From contig BFEA01000354.1 of NCBI GenBank assembly GCA_003427395.1, forward strand, positions 1,128,261 through 1,192,260: a stretch of DNA of 64,000 nucleotides, read 5' to 3'. The notes under the pieces are model-generated. The model was not told the origin of the DNA. It made no database searches and saw only the letters and a program-made list of their open reading frames with translations. The DNA is from Chara braunii. Taxonomy: Eukaryota > Streptophyta > Charophyceae > Charales > Characeae. This document shows, piece by piece, positions 12,507 through 23,705 of the stretch (position 1 is its first letter; each line of letters starts with the position of its first letter). The translations under genes were made by a program, and so were the position numbers.

Positions 12507-14740
12507 CAAAGGAACAAGCATCGACGCGAACAAAGAACGACCATGCTGGTGGTGTCGAGGACTTCTACATGCAAAGCGGTCCGTCGAGGAAAGGGAGCGT
12601 CGCTTTTCGACAGGCATCTCCTTCATGGCAGTGGACGTGTGCGACCCAGGTAATTGGCGGCGTGTGGTTATTTTATTCTCTTTTTTGTCGTTTTGTTTTT
12701 TCCTGTTGTGAAGCAAAAACCACAGCGAGTGGTGCTGCTGGCCCGACGACACATTCCCGCCGTGGAAACAACAACCACTAAAGTGAATACTGCCATCCAA
12801 CACGGATGAATATATCCGCAACATTACTTTCATTCATTCCATCGACAAAGTTTTTTTTTCTTTCATCGACTGGCCTCTACCGATGTGGAAGTCGCAAAGT
12901 CGGTGCCGCCAGCTTCGCACATGCCGTTTTCGACCCCCCCACTGTCACCGGAGCATCGGCCCCCCGTGTTTCACCTCAAGGGGTGTGTGTGCACCACCAC
13001 GAATCGTCCCACCCCGAAGAAAAACGATCGTCGCCCTACCACTTTTTGTGGCCCTAACTCCATGGGAAGTCGACTTTAGGCTGTCGGGGGAGAAGTGATT
13101 AAGTGAAGAGAGTTGGTATGAACTTAGCTTCCATCCCAAGGCACCCCGTTATATCCTGAATGCCCATCCTCTTTCTGATTCCTTGTCAATTTTCATTTTT
13201 TTTTCCTTCCAAATTGCGTATAACAAGGAGGGATGAGAACAACTGAAGTCTTTTTATGATGGACATGCTCTTACTCTCTCTCTAAAAAGCATTTGGGGTT
13301 CGGGTTTGTGGACTTAGGAGCCGACTCTGTTATCGACCTACAAATGGCAGTTCTTACTCGGTGGAGACGTCCTGACTTCTGATGTCCGAACTTTGTACTC
13401 GGATGAGGAGTACCCCATACCACTTTCTGGAGGGTGGACGCACGACTGCTGAAGGGAGATTTTTGTCTTTCCCAAATCTCATGTAGAAGGGGGCTGACTT
13501 AACAACCTTTTAGAGTGGTCATCTTATGAGCCATAAAGTAAAAGGTTGGTGATAAAAGAAGCTCCAACATGAAAAGGAAACCAGTCTCCAACGTGGATAC
13601 GCGCAGGTGCCGCAACGGTGGAGAGGTTTGACACAAAAGAAGCGCGAACCCGAAATGAATAATGAAGTACGCCTTGGAGTCTAATCATCATAGATTGATG
13701 ATCAGTCAGCCCACTTCACACTATAACATTTTCGAGTTGCGCAAAGAGAAGAGTAACCTCTACGTCGAGCTCCATCTAGAAACATCCAAGGCGCGACTCA
13801 GGGATATGTTATGAGGCTCTTGTTGCTGGGTTTTGTTTTCTTTTAGCTTTTCGTCGGCAGGGGGGGTTTGCCTTCGAAGAGGTCTAACTAAGGTCTCTTC
13901 GGACATATAGGGGTTGGAGGGGTTGGTAAGAGTAACTTTGGAAGATCATGTCATCAAGTTAAGAACCGATTAGGGTCGACTTCCGCGTCGATTCGGCGTT
14001 CTTCCCAACATAGCATGAACAAATCTTGTGCGATAGTATATGAGACATACTCATTTTATTTTTCTTATCATTAACAAGATGTAAAGAGACTAGGATTGTT
14101 TTTGGGTTGCAGGCTTGGTTGAAACCGTCCTAGTCGACCGACGTCAGTTTGTACTTAGGAGATCAGCGCCCTAGGTGATGAACAATGTCTAGGTTCAGAA
14201 GGCGTTTTAACCAATTGTACCTATACTCAGTGAACGAGCAAACACCCTCGGCTTACCGTCCTCTGTAGTTGCATTTGAAACCTTCCGCATGTAGGTCGGT
14301 AGCTCGGTAGGGATATGCCCCTAAGGGTGATGACAACCCCTTAGGGAAAGAAGGTGTGCCCCGCAGGAACTTATCCTGTTGTAGGGGACCGCAGAAGTAC
14401 ATCTGGCACACTCCGCTAGAGTGGCAAAAAAACGACGCGACCGCATCTGCCAAGGCGGTTCCTGATACTATTTATGCGTCGTCTCCAAGTTGTCTCTCTT
14501 TTTGTTTTGTTTTTAACTCTTGCGTCACATGGTCCGGAGGGCTCTAACCTTTTGCGAAAAAGGCGGAAGCCGATGCACTCGACAGCGTGTCTCAAGTTTG
14601 GTGCTTGTTAGCATCTTCGAGGTGAATGTCTTGGCAAACCCATAAAATTCTAAAAAATCTTGAAAAACTGAAACAAACAATTTTTTTATGAAAACACATT
14701 TTTACGTTGGGGTTTTAAGATCCTTTGATCGTGTCGTTTT
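12503..14740. other. Intergenic DNA, nothing recognised
   Basis: Short frames on both strands lack domain signals and intron-like continuity. Base composition is mixed, with T-rich patches at 13193-13203 and 14738-14747. It ends where the decayed LINE becomes recognisable. Confidence 0.45.
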
Positions 14741-14979
14741 TTTTTTTCTTCGCATTGTTTAATCTCGTGTACACTCTACAGACTGATGATTGGTTTGTTT
14801 TAAAAGGTGATGAAAGTTTATTTTTAGACCCTAAAAAGAAACTGAAAATTTAGAACTTTGTTGACGACTTTTCCACAAGTCTGAAAATAAAAGGCGGAGA
14901 CACGATCTTTTGTGCTCACCCTCTATTTTATCAAATCAAGGTGTGTTGGTTGAAATAAAGGATGACAATCATCATTTTC

Positions 14980-15475
14980 AAATGAGCTCCTAAAGAGTTG
15001 CCAAGGAATGTGAAGGTTAATCTTGTAAGGGCGTACGAGACCGGTTGGGTTCGAAACGAAATATTTTAATATCCGATCCAACAAGAAACTCTTCACTATT
15101 ACTGTATATGTGGCTAAGAGCACAGTGGTCTTTATCTACATAGTTAATAAATTAGCAGGAATATGAGATTACGTTATTCGGATCATTATATACCTTGATT
15201 TTTCAACCCTCGATGACCTGGCTTGAGTAGAGAGGGTTCAAAAGAGTGAAACTTGAAAACATGTTTTGGATCATGGCCCTCCAAGTTCCTCTAAATGCCA
15301 TCGTATATACTAAAGCAACGATCAGGAAGATAGTTGGAACAATCCATGAGGAGTATACCTCTATCAGAGACCGATCGAAGTTGAAGCTCATGAACCTGAA
15401 GTATGACGTAGACCCTCAGTTAAGGGACCGCAAGGTAGACCGTATCCAGGTTAGGAGAGACGATAACTTGTGAGA
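14980..15475 (+). pseudogene. LINE ORF1 remnant
   Basis: Around 15000 the + strand reads LPRNVKVNLVRAYETGW, matching LPKKVKDDIIRAYEDERV in the ORF1 protein of the LINE at 43.7 kb. Further on, YVAKSTVV matches YVAKNSAL, and 15264 onward gives NMFWIMALQVPLNAIVY against SVFWVIVVPIPLDAMFY, then KLMNLKYDVDP against KLINLKFDIAP. Two frame changes and stops separate the pieces. The CCHC knuckle of the intact ORF1 is not recognisable here. Confidence 0.85.
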
Positions 15476-15986
15476 GTTGAAGTTGCTCTACTCTTTAACA
15501 ACTTGGTGAATACGATGCAGAAAAATTTTCCATTATTAGGAAAAGTGTACACGCAACGAACAAGAAAGTCAAAACAATCAAAGAAGGAAATTCATGAACC
15601 AACCTCATGCCATAAAGGTGGGAGGCATGAGTTCTTACGATAACACCGTCTCAACTTTTGGAGCAGACTCATGAAATCTAAGACCTCAGATTTCCTCGAA
15701 CAAAAGAAACCAGGGAATTTTTGTTAGGAGTGAGTTAGTGCCAAGGACCTCAAGACGGTCACGTAAAGTAGAAGATAAAGCGAGGAGCAATGACATTGAA
15801 GTTCATCACTGACAAAAACAACCTCCAATGTGACTAATATGTTATAGTTAATCCATCGTGTGCTCCAATCCCAAGGCACCCATTGGGGGTAGATCCAAGT
15901 ACAAATAACAACCAAGAGCATGCTTACAACTGACTCAAGAATCCGGTTTTAGGTAACCTATCAGGCCAGGTCCTCGGAGACTATGA

Positions 15987-16236
15987 GATTCCTCATCATA
16001 GAAAACGGTCCACTTTGGTGGTTTAGTAGGGAAAATCTTTTAAGGATTACGGTCCCGAAGATCGTATTATGAATGCAAGTGCAGTATACGATGACAAAAG
16101 TATACGATGGGATTCCTCATCGTTGAAAACGATCCGCTTTGGTGGTTTAGTAGGGAAAACTTTTTAAGGACTATGGTCGCGAAGATCGTATTATGAATGC
16201 AAGTGCAGTATACGATGGCAAAAATATACGATGGCA
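15987..16236. repeat. 124-bp tandem duplication inside the old LINE
   Basis: GATTCCTCAT at 15987 and 16111 start two copies sharing GGTGGTTTAGTAGGG, GAAGATCGTATTATGAATGC and GCAGTATACGATG. A short ATATACGATGGCAAAA repeat follows the second copy. Confidence 0.85.
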
Positions 16237-16901
16237 AAAAACTAATTGTTTACGATTGTAACCAAGGCGGGAACCAAAATTACCGATTAGGTGTTGGACC
16301 GTCGACTCAAAGAGGCTCACAAGTCGGATCGTTATTCAAAATGACAAAATTTCAATGAAAACGTTGATTTTGGAGGAGGAAGCATACAAGAAGAAGAGTT
16401 TCACCACATTAGAAATAAAGGCTTTCATATTTCGATGACCAGCTCATAAAGATCATAAGGAAGAGACTAGCATGAGATCTCATCTCCCTTGTTGAGGATA
16501 AAATATCATATATCATTGGCAGACAACAATCACACGTACTTGAGAAGAGACTTCTTTCCATTACTCTTGCTTTGGCGAGTGACTTAGTTCACCTACTGGT
16601 CAAACTCTCACCACAAGACGTCATTTCATTTTACCATTCCACTGCGGAAGACTCAATTTTCTTGAAGATGATCATGTCGCTCGCCCGACAACGCTTTGGT
16701 GAAGTTATACCACTCGTATTATTCCAAACATGGGGCCACAACCATTTTATGTACATCATCAATTAAAAAAAATGAAGTACCAAGTAAAATTGATTGATGC
16801 CTTAGCTATTCATAAGAACTTGATGGTCTGACAAAAAAAGACCTCATATTGCTTCCACTCTAGATCTTTCTTATGGACGAATGACAGATAAGGGTGGACC
16901 A

Positions 16902-17935
16902 AGAAGTGCCAACAATCTTCCTAATAGGCTTAACGATAAATTATCCACAAACAAAAGACTCTATTTTATTTATGTAAGGAGCATGTTACTGTTGTAATGA
17001 CCTTAAGCACAAACGATGTTGAAACCAACGAAATAACTGAGAGCAAGGTCGAACTATCTCAAGTCGGAGAAGCGCATCACTCGCAATATGGGGAGACAAA
17101 ATCAAGGTTTCCTGAGCCGTCAGAGGCTTGGGCGATACAATTAGAAGATCAACAAGATCCAAACTGAAATGTGGTTACACGGACAATAGGTACAAATAAC
17201 ACTATTACGAACGATGAAATTGAACAAAGATAAAAATTGTTTGCACCTGGCGGGATTGACCGCAACGATGATCCCTCACCATCAACACGAGAGGAGTATA
17301 CAATTTCTTTCATCATAATATGAAAGTTGCAAACAAATACTACGAAGTAGACTTGTAAGGCAGATGGCCGTAGGTGAGGTTAGAAAGCTTCGATTGTAAT
17401 TGGGTGATAACGATTGTATATGTAACTTTATAACACAAAATGAATCAGGAAGTGCCAACAATCTTCCTGATAGGCTTATCGATAAACCAAAAAAAAAAAA
17501 AACAGAACTCAATCTATTTATGCGAGGAGAATGTTATTGTTGTGATGGCCTCAAGCACAAACGATGTTGAAACCAGCGAAATTACCAAGAGCAGGGTTGA
17601 ACTATTTCAAGCGAGGGAAGCGAATCACTAGGAACAGGGGGAGACAAAATCAAGGTTTCAATGCATACAGTGACGACCAATGAACAACATGAGGGTTGTT
17701 TCCTAAGCCGTCCAAGGCTTGAGCGATACAATTAATCAACAAGGTCCAGACTGAACCGTGGTTACACAAACAAAATGTACAAATAGCACTACTGCAAGCA
17801 ATGAAATTGAATGAAGACAAAATTGTTGGGCACCTGGCGAAACGAACCGCAATGATGATCCCTAGCCAACAACACAAGAGGAGTATGCAATTTCACTCAT
17901 CATAATTTGAAAGCTTCAATCAAACACTACGAAGT
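16902..17935. repeat. ~546-bp tandem duplication inside the old LINE
   Basis: AAGTGCCAACAATCTTCCT at about 16904 and 17450 begin two copies that also share CACAAACGATGTTGAAACC, GGGGAGACAAAATCAAGGTT and ACTACGAAGT. The second copy has about 40 bp of extra sequence. It lies where the spacer and endonuclease N-terminus should be, and accounts for most of the extra length of this LINE. Confidence 0.8.
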
Positions 17936-17939
17936 GGAC

Positions 17940-18400
17940 TTACTAACTGGAGACTTGAACTATACGTTAGACGACTTGTCTACAACACCCCTTGGGGCAC
18001 CAGATACTCCATTGCTGCTATAATACATGGTAGAGTTGGAATTGTCGAATGCCTTTTGACTAACGTATCCATAAGATTTATGTCATAATGGGATCAAAGG
18101 GTAATACAATAGGTTGCCACCGACTACTCGACTTGTTCTTAGCAAATCTGTCGTGGCATAACTTGCTATTGGCCATGAGAGTGGTTCAACAAACGTTGTC
18201 CAGGAATAATCCACTCTTGACACTCTTTAAACCTTTATATACACCGACTAGAGTTGCTCACTACTTCAGGCTCAACACCCAAGTGCTACAGGACCCCAAC
18301 ATTTTCAAATTGGTGAATAGCTGGACAAAACAGAAAGGGAGTAAAACCTATCTCAATATGAAATCAAATGATGGGGCATAAAAGAATCCCTCACCTCAAA
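17940..18400 (+). pseudogene. LINE endonuclease C-terminal remnant
   Basis: LTGDLNYTLDD near 17943 corresponds to LVGDYNSSLD, the GD-N motif of AP-type LINE endonucleases. About 305 bp later, FRLNTQVLQDPNIFKLVNSW matches FRFNTYNLEDPGLVAWMEQF of the younger copy. The region between aligns loosely around a conserved LD-FL motif. The N-terminal TWNVRG motif was not found; that part is replaced by the tandem duplication. Confidence 0.75.
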
Positions 18401-18880
18401 CCTCCTTAGCATGCCCTCCAGGATCTTAGTACCAAAGAGGAACCCACAAGAACCAAGGGTTCATGAACCAGCTAGCGGAAATTGAAAAAAAAATGGACTT
18501 CCATCCAATTTCTGTGCAAGTCGACAAAAGATAAAGCTAGCTTGTTGGCGGAATAGGACGGGAGTACAAGTCAAGAAATATGCGATGCAGGAGGAAAGAC
18601 TTGGGGTGAAGGGCATAACAAACTATAACACGATAACACGTAAATCCTTCATGAAACTTTCGCCAAAAGGGTACAAGCCAAAGTACGAAGTTACTGAAAG
18701 ACACCTTTTCTTTAACTAGGCTAGCAGAAACGGCGGACAGAATGTGCGAGTATGCAATAGCATAGTTCAAAAAGATAATGACATACAAGGGATTGCAAAG
18801 TTTCAAACACCGCTTTGGCGCAAGACTTCGATCATTGGTCCAACTTGATAGTCAGCATCAAGGATGAAGACAAACGCATA

Positions 18881-18984
18881 CAGATAGAGAAAAACGCTGT
18901 GCTGCAGCAATGACCATGATGAAAGGGAAGTGGTTTAACAGATAGAGAAAAACTCTGTGCTGCAGCAATGACCATGATGAAAGG
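18881..18984. repeat. 58-bp tandem duplication
   Basis: CAGATAGAGAAAAAC at 18881 and 18939 start two near-identical units containing TGTGCTGCAGCAATGACC. Confidence 0.9.
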
Positions 18985-19099
18985 AAAAACTCCAAGGAGA
19001 GATCTCGGCTACCTGTGTCATTCTACAACAATGAGAAATCTTATCTCCACACTTGTTGTCCATGTATAACCTGGTCCTTCCATGTCATCCCAGTAGTGA

Positions 19100-19720
19100 T
19101 CAGATGGTATATGGGGTAATTTTTGTCCTGTGTAAGAAAGGCAATAAGGCAGACATCAGGAACTGGTGACGAATTTCGCTTGTCAATGGGTTATACAAGA
19201 TCATAGCGAAAAGAAGACGAAAATCTACCTACCTAGGTTGATTGCGAGGAATCAAGCTACCTTCGTTCAAGGAAGCCCTATTTTTGACAACATTGTCACG
19301 ACACTTTAGTCCCTTGGATTAAACTAGTGCTTAATCTAGAGACATCATATGACAAGGGCTAGTTGGACATATGTGCTTACAATGCTCAAACATTTGGGCT
19401 TTCATCCAATTTTTCCAAAGAAGTTACTGATCTGTATGATAGTTCAATTTTTTTGGAGATGATCACCAGTAAAATGTCAAAATATTTTTCTCTAACTTGC
19501 TCTTGAAGCTAAGGACGTTCACTGACACCGCTGATTTATGCATTGCAACAAAGAGTTAGGATGTCCAACGTAAGGGGTCATCCTCATATTGTGGGTCTCC
19601 ACGTTCAACACAAGCAATGCAAAGTGAAGGCTCTATTCGATGACCTTCTGGCTATCTCAGCCAACACCCAAACCTTATTACTAACGTTGAAGACATATCT
19701 TTTACAATATTCAAACCTAA
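19100..19720 (+). pseudogene. LINE reverse transcriptase remnant
   Basis: GVIFVLCKKGNK followed by IRNW and ISLVNGLYKIIAK matches the usual LINE RT entry (RNxRPISLLNxxYKI). QATFVQGSPIFDN near 19252 matches QATFIRGRSIFDN of the younger LINE. LNLETSYDKG near 19332 corresponds to motif A (LDLEKAYDR), and LFDDLLAIS with FDD at 19636-19644 corresponds to catalytic motif C. Here the second and third residues of the FxDD-like box are both Asp, whereas the younger copy has lost one. Stops and frameshifts occur throughout. Confidence 0.85.
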
Positions 19721-20085
19721 GAAAAAACACCATCTTGTTACTACAATTGTTATAAATATAGGTATACTTCTTGCCATCTTTTTACTACAATTATTACAAA
19801 TACAGGTATACTTCTTTCAATTGAATGAGGTATGCAAAGCTTCTCAAAACAAAATACAGACTTTGATTCAAGCGTGTAAAACAGAATTATCGTACTTTCG
19901 TAGTGATTTCATAATTGAACAAGTCCGAGTCTATTATGTTCGATATGAGAAAGATACTACAATTATTACAAATATAGGTATACTTTTTACCATCTTGTTA
20001 CAAGCAATGCAGAGTAGAACAAGTCGGTATACTTCTTACCATCTTGTTACTACAATTGTTGTAAATATAGGTATGAAATGGATAT
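19690..20085. repeat. Short interspersed direct repeats in the old LINE
   Basis: TACTACAATTRTTRYAAATA followed by AGGTATACTTCTT recurs about five times between 19737 and 20072. It adds about 270 bp relative to the younger LINE. Confidence 0.75.
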
Positions 20086-20257
20086 AAGAGGGAAATTCAG
20101 ACAGATACAGGGACTGTTGATTGCCTTGTATAGGTGTGCAAACTTGCGAGGTGACATTCCCCTACAAAAAATAGTTCAAATAGTACCGAAATAGGGCCCA
20201 ACTCCACAGATGTCACTACTTGGTAGCACACTAGTTCTTAACGTGTAAGTCTTCTCT

Positions 20258-20443
20258 TTGTTGCGGTTTGTACAGAAAGTTGAACGGTTAGGCAATCGGT
20301 TCATGAAAATAGTCAAGAGGGTCTCGACAGAATTCATATGGACATCGTTCGGAAAATCACACTGTGGATTTGGCTTAGAGGTGGCTTGGGAGTGTATATG
20401 CTATTCTAGGAAAGAGGGCAAACTCTATATTCCCGTCCCTTGA
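20258..20443 (+). pseudogene. LINE ORF2 segment after the RT core, remnant
   Basis: FMKIVKRVSTEFIW and EGKLYIPVP correspond to TIIKRRATKFL and EGGLRLLDP of the younger LINE at about 48360-48490. This is the conserved stretch after the RT core in plant LINEs. Confidence 0.65.
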
Positions 20444-21960
20444 AAGCAAAATCAAACCATGTTATCCCAGTAGGTGGCGGCAAAGGCAGTGTCCACAAGC
20501 CCAATGTCTAGAGTACACTGATTTCTGAAGGTTACGATTGTTAGTCTCATCGAACAGCCAACGGGTATGCCATATACTCTTTCGGGTCCATCTCTTTAGG
20601 TTCCTTCCCGCCGCCGGCTGACTGCGTACGCAACCAGACCAGCGCTGCGCTGCACACCTATTGCTAGGCTGCTGCTGTAAATAAAGGTACTACGCGCCCG
20701 CTGTCCCATTCAAAAAGAGATTCGAATGGTTGACCGGTTCCACCATATGCTCTCATCTTTTTCATTTTCATTTGTGCAGGGAATGAACAATGGGTACTAA
20801 CGACCAAACTGATTCAGGGAGGAGAACGGCAGCTACATAGGCTGAGCGACGTTTGATTTTGCTACACGTTGGACTCGTTTACGAAAAGCCAGTTGTCGTC
20901 ACACCTGCTCACCAAATTGGAAGTAGTGGAGCAACCTCTTTTTGATAGCTCGTCGATTACACGCAAAAGAGAAACCTCCTTTGTAGCGGACAGTGCTCCA
21001 GCCTCCTTCAATCCGGTCTTGGATTCATAGGAGAATTCTAACAGTTGTTATGCCCGGCATAAAATTTAAGGTGGCTGGGCTCCGCCGCTCCGGTAGAGGA
21101 AGTTTAAGCTAAAGTTGGCAGACTTGTAGAGGTGGAAGAAAGGTTAGCTTCTCTTATTCCCGCTTACCGCAGGACTGAAATTATCTGCTGCGCACTGTAC
21201 AAACATGGTACAAATCGCACTTGTCCAATGCCACTTCGCTAACGCTTGTAGATATAGAACATGATGGTACCAGGAAATTTCACAATAGGAAGAAAACAAC
21301 TTACCAATTTCGTACAAACAAGTATAGAAGAGCAGCACAACCCAGTCAACCACTGAGGCCCAATTTCGTACAAACAAGTATAGAAGAGCAGCACAACCCA
21401 GTCAACCACTGAGGCTATCTACTCCTTTGGTCGCGAGGACAATCGTCCTACTCCTTTGGGCGCGAGGACAATCAATCAAGGAGTGGGGGAGAGGTTTCGA
21501 GAGGGATGGAACATGGTCCTGCTCCTTTGGGTGTGAGGACAATCAATCACGGAGGTATGTGTAGACTGTTCGGTGTGCTGGTGGCAACATCCGCTTCCAG
21601 ATTTCAAACCCGCCAGTAGTGGCGGCCACAAAAAGGAGGACTCAGGTGAGTGGGAAGGAGGCAGAAAGTACTCCTAAACTCATTGATTGATCATGCAAGG
21701 ACATGCAGCTGATCCCATCACAGAGACTTTCAACACCAGTGTGGATGCCCTCCATGATGGCGACCCCCTCCGCAGTCCAGTTGCATCGCAGGGGTACGGA
21801 ACTCTCCGTAACGTGAATCCCATCACAGAGACCGTCTGCACCAAAGTACAAATCTCCTGCAAGCAAAGTACATGCTCGTTCAAGCCGACCATTGACATTT
21901 GGTTGTTGTGGTGTATACTCTCAATCATGGTGACTCCCTCAGCGGTCTGATTGCGTAGAA
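20444..21960. other. Unalignable part of the old LINE or an insertion in it
   Basis: The interval is about 430 bp longer than the matching interval of the younger LINE. It contains a 56-bp tandem duplication at 21305-21415 and three CTCCTTTGG-G-GAGGACAATC units between 21420 and 21550. No peptide match was seen, so it may be LINE sequence decayed beyond recognition or later inserted DNA. Confidence 0.4.
21305..21415. repeat. 56-bp tandem duplication
   Basis: CAATTTCGTACAAACAAGTA at 21305 and 21361 begin two essentially identical units ending CAACCACTGAGGC. Confidence 0.95.
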
Positions 21961-22528
21961 GTGCAAATCTCCTGCAGACGATGTACGTGGCCTTCTGCGT
22001 CCACCTTTCTCATCTGGTTGTCCCACCCGCTCTCGAGGAGAATATGGCAGGCAGGGGCTATGTTGCCAGCTATAAGGGCTCAAAAGACTTGGGCTATGTT
22101 GCTTGCAACAAGATATGTGGTGGGAGAGCATTGGAACAAGATATGTGGCGATAGTTTTACACGAGACGAAGACTGGTTTTCATTAGTAATCACAATTCAA
22201 TCGCGAGGGGGGTTCAAAAGACTGCAACTATGTTGCTTGCTATCAGGGCTCTTTTTTTTGGTGTGTGCTATGGGGAGAAAGAAACAATGCATTTTTCAAA
22301 AACAAATGTTTTTCAGACGAAGCCCTGAAAGCAAAAGTGAAACATAATATAGTAGCAGCCATCAAGTGCGACCGACACAAAAAGGTCACCAAGGCAAAGT
22401 TAAATTACGGGCCCGAAGCGCTTCCATGGGACGTGGGCGAGAAACAGAACCCTATTGATGTCAGTCCAGGTGCAACCATATCTGAGGTCGAAGATCCTAA
22501 TAAAGAAGAAGACCCGATGCTGCTCTAG
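21961..22528 (+). pseudogene. LINE C-terminal zf-RVT-like remnant
   Basis: CRRCTWPSASTFLIWLSHP then SRRIWQ matches CLRCSWAFESTVHLWWDCP then SARIWQ near 49595 of the younger LINE. In the next frame, from about 22262, WGERNNAFF corresponds to WQERNTRIF. The latter frame stays open to a stop at about 22526 with an acidic tail (EVEDPNKEEDP). In the intact family this segment closes ORF2. Confidence 0.75.
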
Positions 22529-22530
22529 CT

Positions 22531-23012
22531 CTCAGAACCCCAAAAAGCTGAAAATAACATAATTGGTCCAAGAAGCTTCCAATAGTCACCGCACAGAGAA
22601 AAATTCCCCCTACACCACCACCGCTGTCCCACGCTGCCACCGCCGAGGAGATTCACCTCGGCCCCAACCTGGAACAGATCCCCTCCCTCCCCCCTCCGCT
22701 AAGGCAGCCAATTGCCACGTAGAGGGTGCCTTCGCCCTCCCCTTCGGGGTTGAAGGCGACCAACTCTCCCACCCCGGCCCCAGACAAGGACAAACCGCAA
22801 ATCCGCCCCACTCCCGACAGAGCAGCCACCTCCCACCTTGCAGCACCCCTGTAGAGTAAGGCTTCCCAACGCCCCCCACCCATTCCCCAAAAATCCCCAC
22901 CGTGACCGCAGAAACCCTTGCCCGAGATCAAATGAAGCAGTCAATTATCCTCAGTGATCGTAAAACTATTGGGGGAGCTATTAAGGCTGACCAAGCCGAT
23001 GATGCTTCCCAG

Positions 23013-23044
<32 letters not shown>

Positions 23045-23084
23045 TACAATAGGTGGGACGGTAAACTAGGAGGCAGCCATATTT
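22531..23084. other. C-rich intergenic DNA after the old LINE
   Basis: The + strand is rich in CCCC and CCACC between 22600 and 22920, and the opposite strand gives Gly-rich open frames of no evident meaning. I see no A-tail that would fix the end of the LINE. Confidence 0.45.
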
Positions 23085-23366
23085 TCGTGACGGCGATTTC
23101 GTTAAATGGACACCATATTTTCTTCAATGAAATTGATATCTCGTTTTTCGGCCCAAAGTTCATGAAATCGGGGGTGTGTTGTTCTCACCTGCCCCTCAAT
23201 GCAGCCTGGATGTAAATGGACTGTGGCTAACTCCAGATACATCAATGGGGCAGGGAATTTTCAGAACACCCTACACTCAATTCTATGAATTTTGGGCCAA
23301 AAAATGCGATTTCAATTCGTTCAAACTTCAAAAGACATAATATGTTCATCGTGACGAAATCGTGGT
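23085..23366. mobile_element. Fold-back (long inverted repeat) element
   Basis: The left arm, about 23085-23208, matches the reverse complement of the right arm, about 23243-23366. Both read outward as CAATG-GGCAG, AGAACA-ACCC, ATGAA-TTTGGGCC-AAAAA and ACGAAATCG. The arms are imperfect, with a loop of about 35 bp. It could be a MITE-like or fold-back element; no target duplication was confirmed. Confidence 0.6.
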
Positions 23367-23652
23367 TTTGTGCATATCCCCCTGCTGGTACCTGTGAAAC
23401 TTGTTCATATGCCCCTGCATTTTGGCCATTGGACCCTTGGCAGAAAAAAATGCAGATGTCCCTACCAGTACCTGCCACCTCGCCTTTCCCCTTGCCATTC
23501 CTCCTCTCTACCTCCTCTTCTCTCTCATGTATTCTCTCTCTCTCTATTTATCCTTCTCTCTCTTCTCAGGTCATGCGCTCATAATCGAGATCCCTGTGGC
23601 ACTTGTCCCCAAGGTGATACCGTATGGGTACGGTGCACCTCTCTCTCTCTCA

Positions 23653-23705
<53 letters not shown>

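Larger units (their letters stand above)
14740..22530 (+). mobile_element. Old, heavily decayed LINE (non-LTR retrotransposon)
   Basis: Fragments of ORF1, endonuclease, reverse transcriptase and the C-terminal zf-RVT-like segment occur in order on one strand. Their spacing matches the younger LINE at 43.4-50.7 kb: endonuclease GD-N to FRLNT about 305 versus 334 bp, then about 895 versus 862 to the RT entry motif, about 170 versus 199 to motif A and about 310 versus 312 to motif C. Extra length is largely explained by tandem duplications at 15987-16236, 16902-17935 and 19690-20085. Reading frames are destroyed throughout, so it is inactive. The 5' limit is extrapolated from the younger copy. 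Confidence 0.85.

Noticed and set aside
22563-22944. Pro- and Gly-rich frames on both strands
   Set aside because: They reflect C-rich composition after the old LINE; no motif or conservation is visible.
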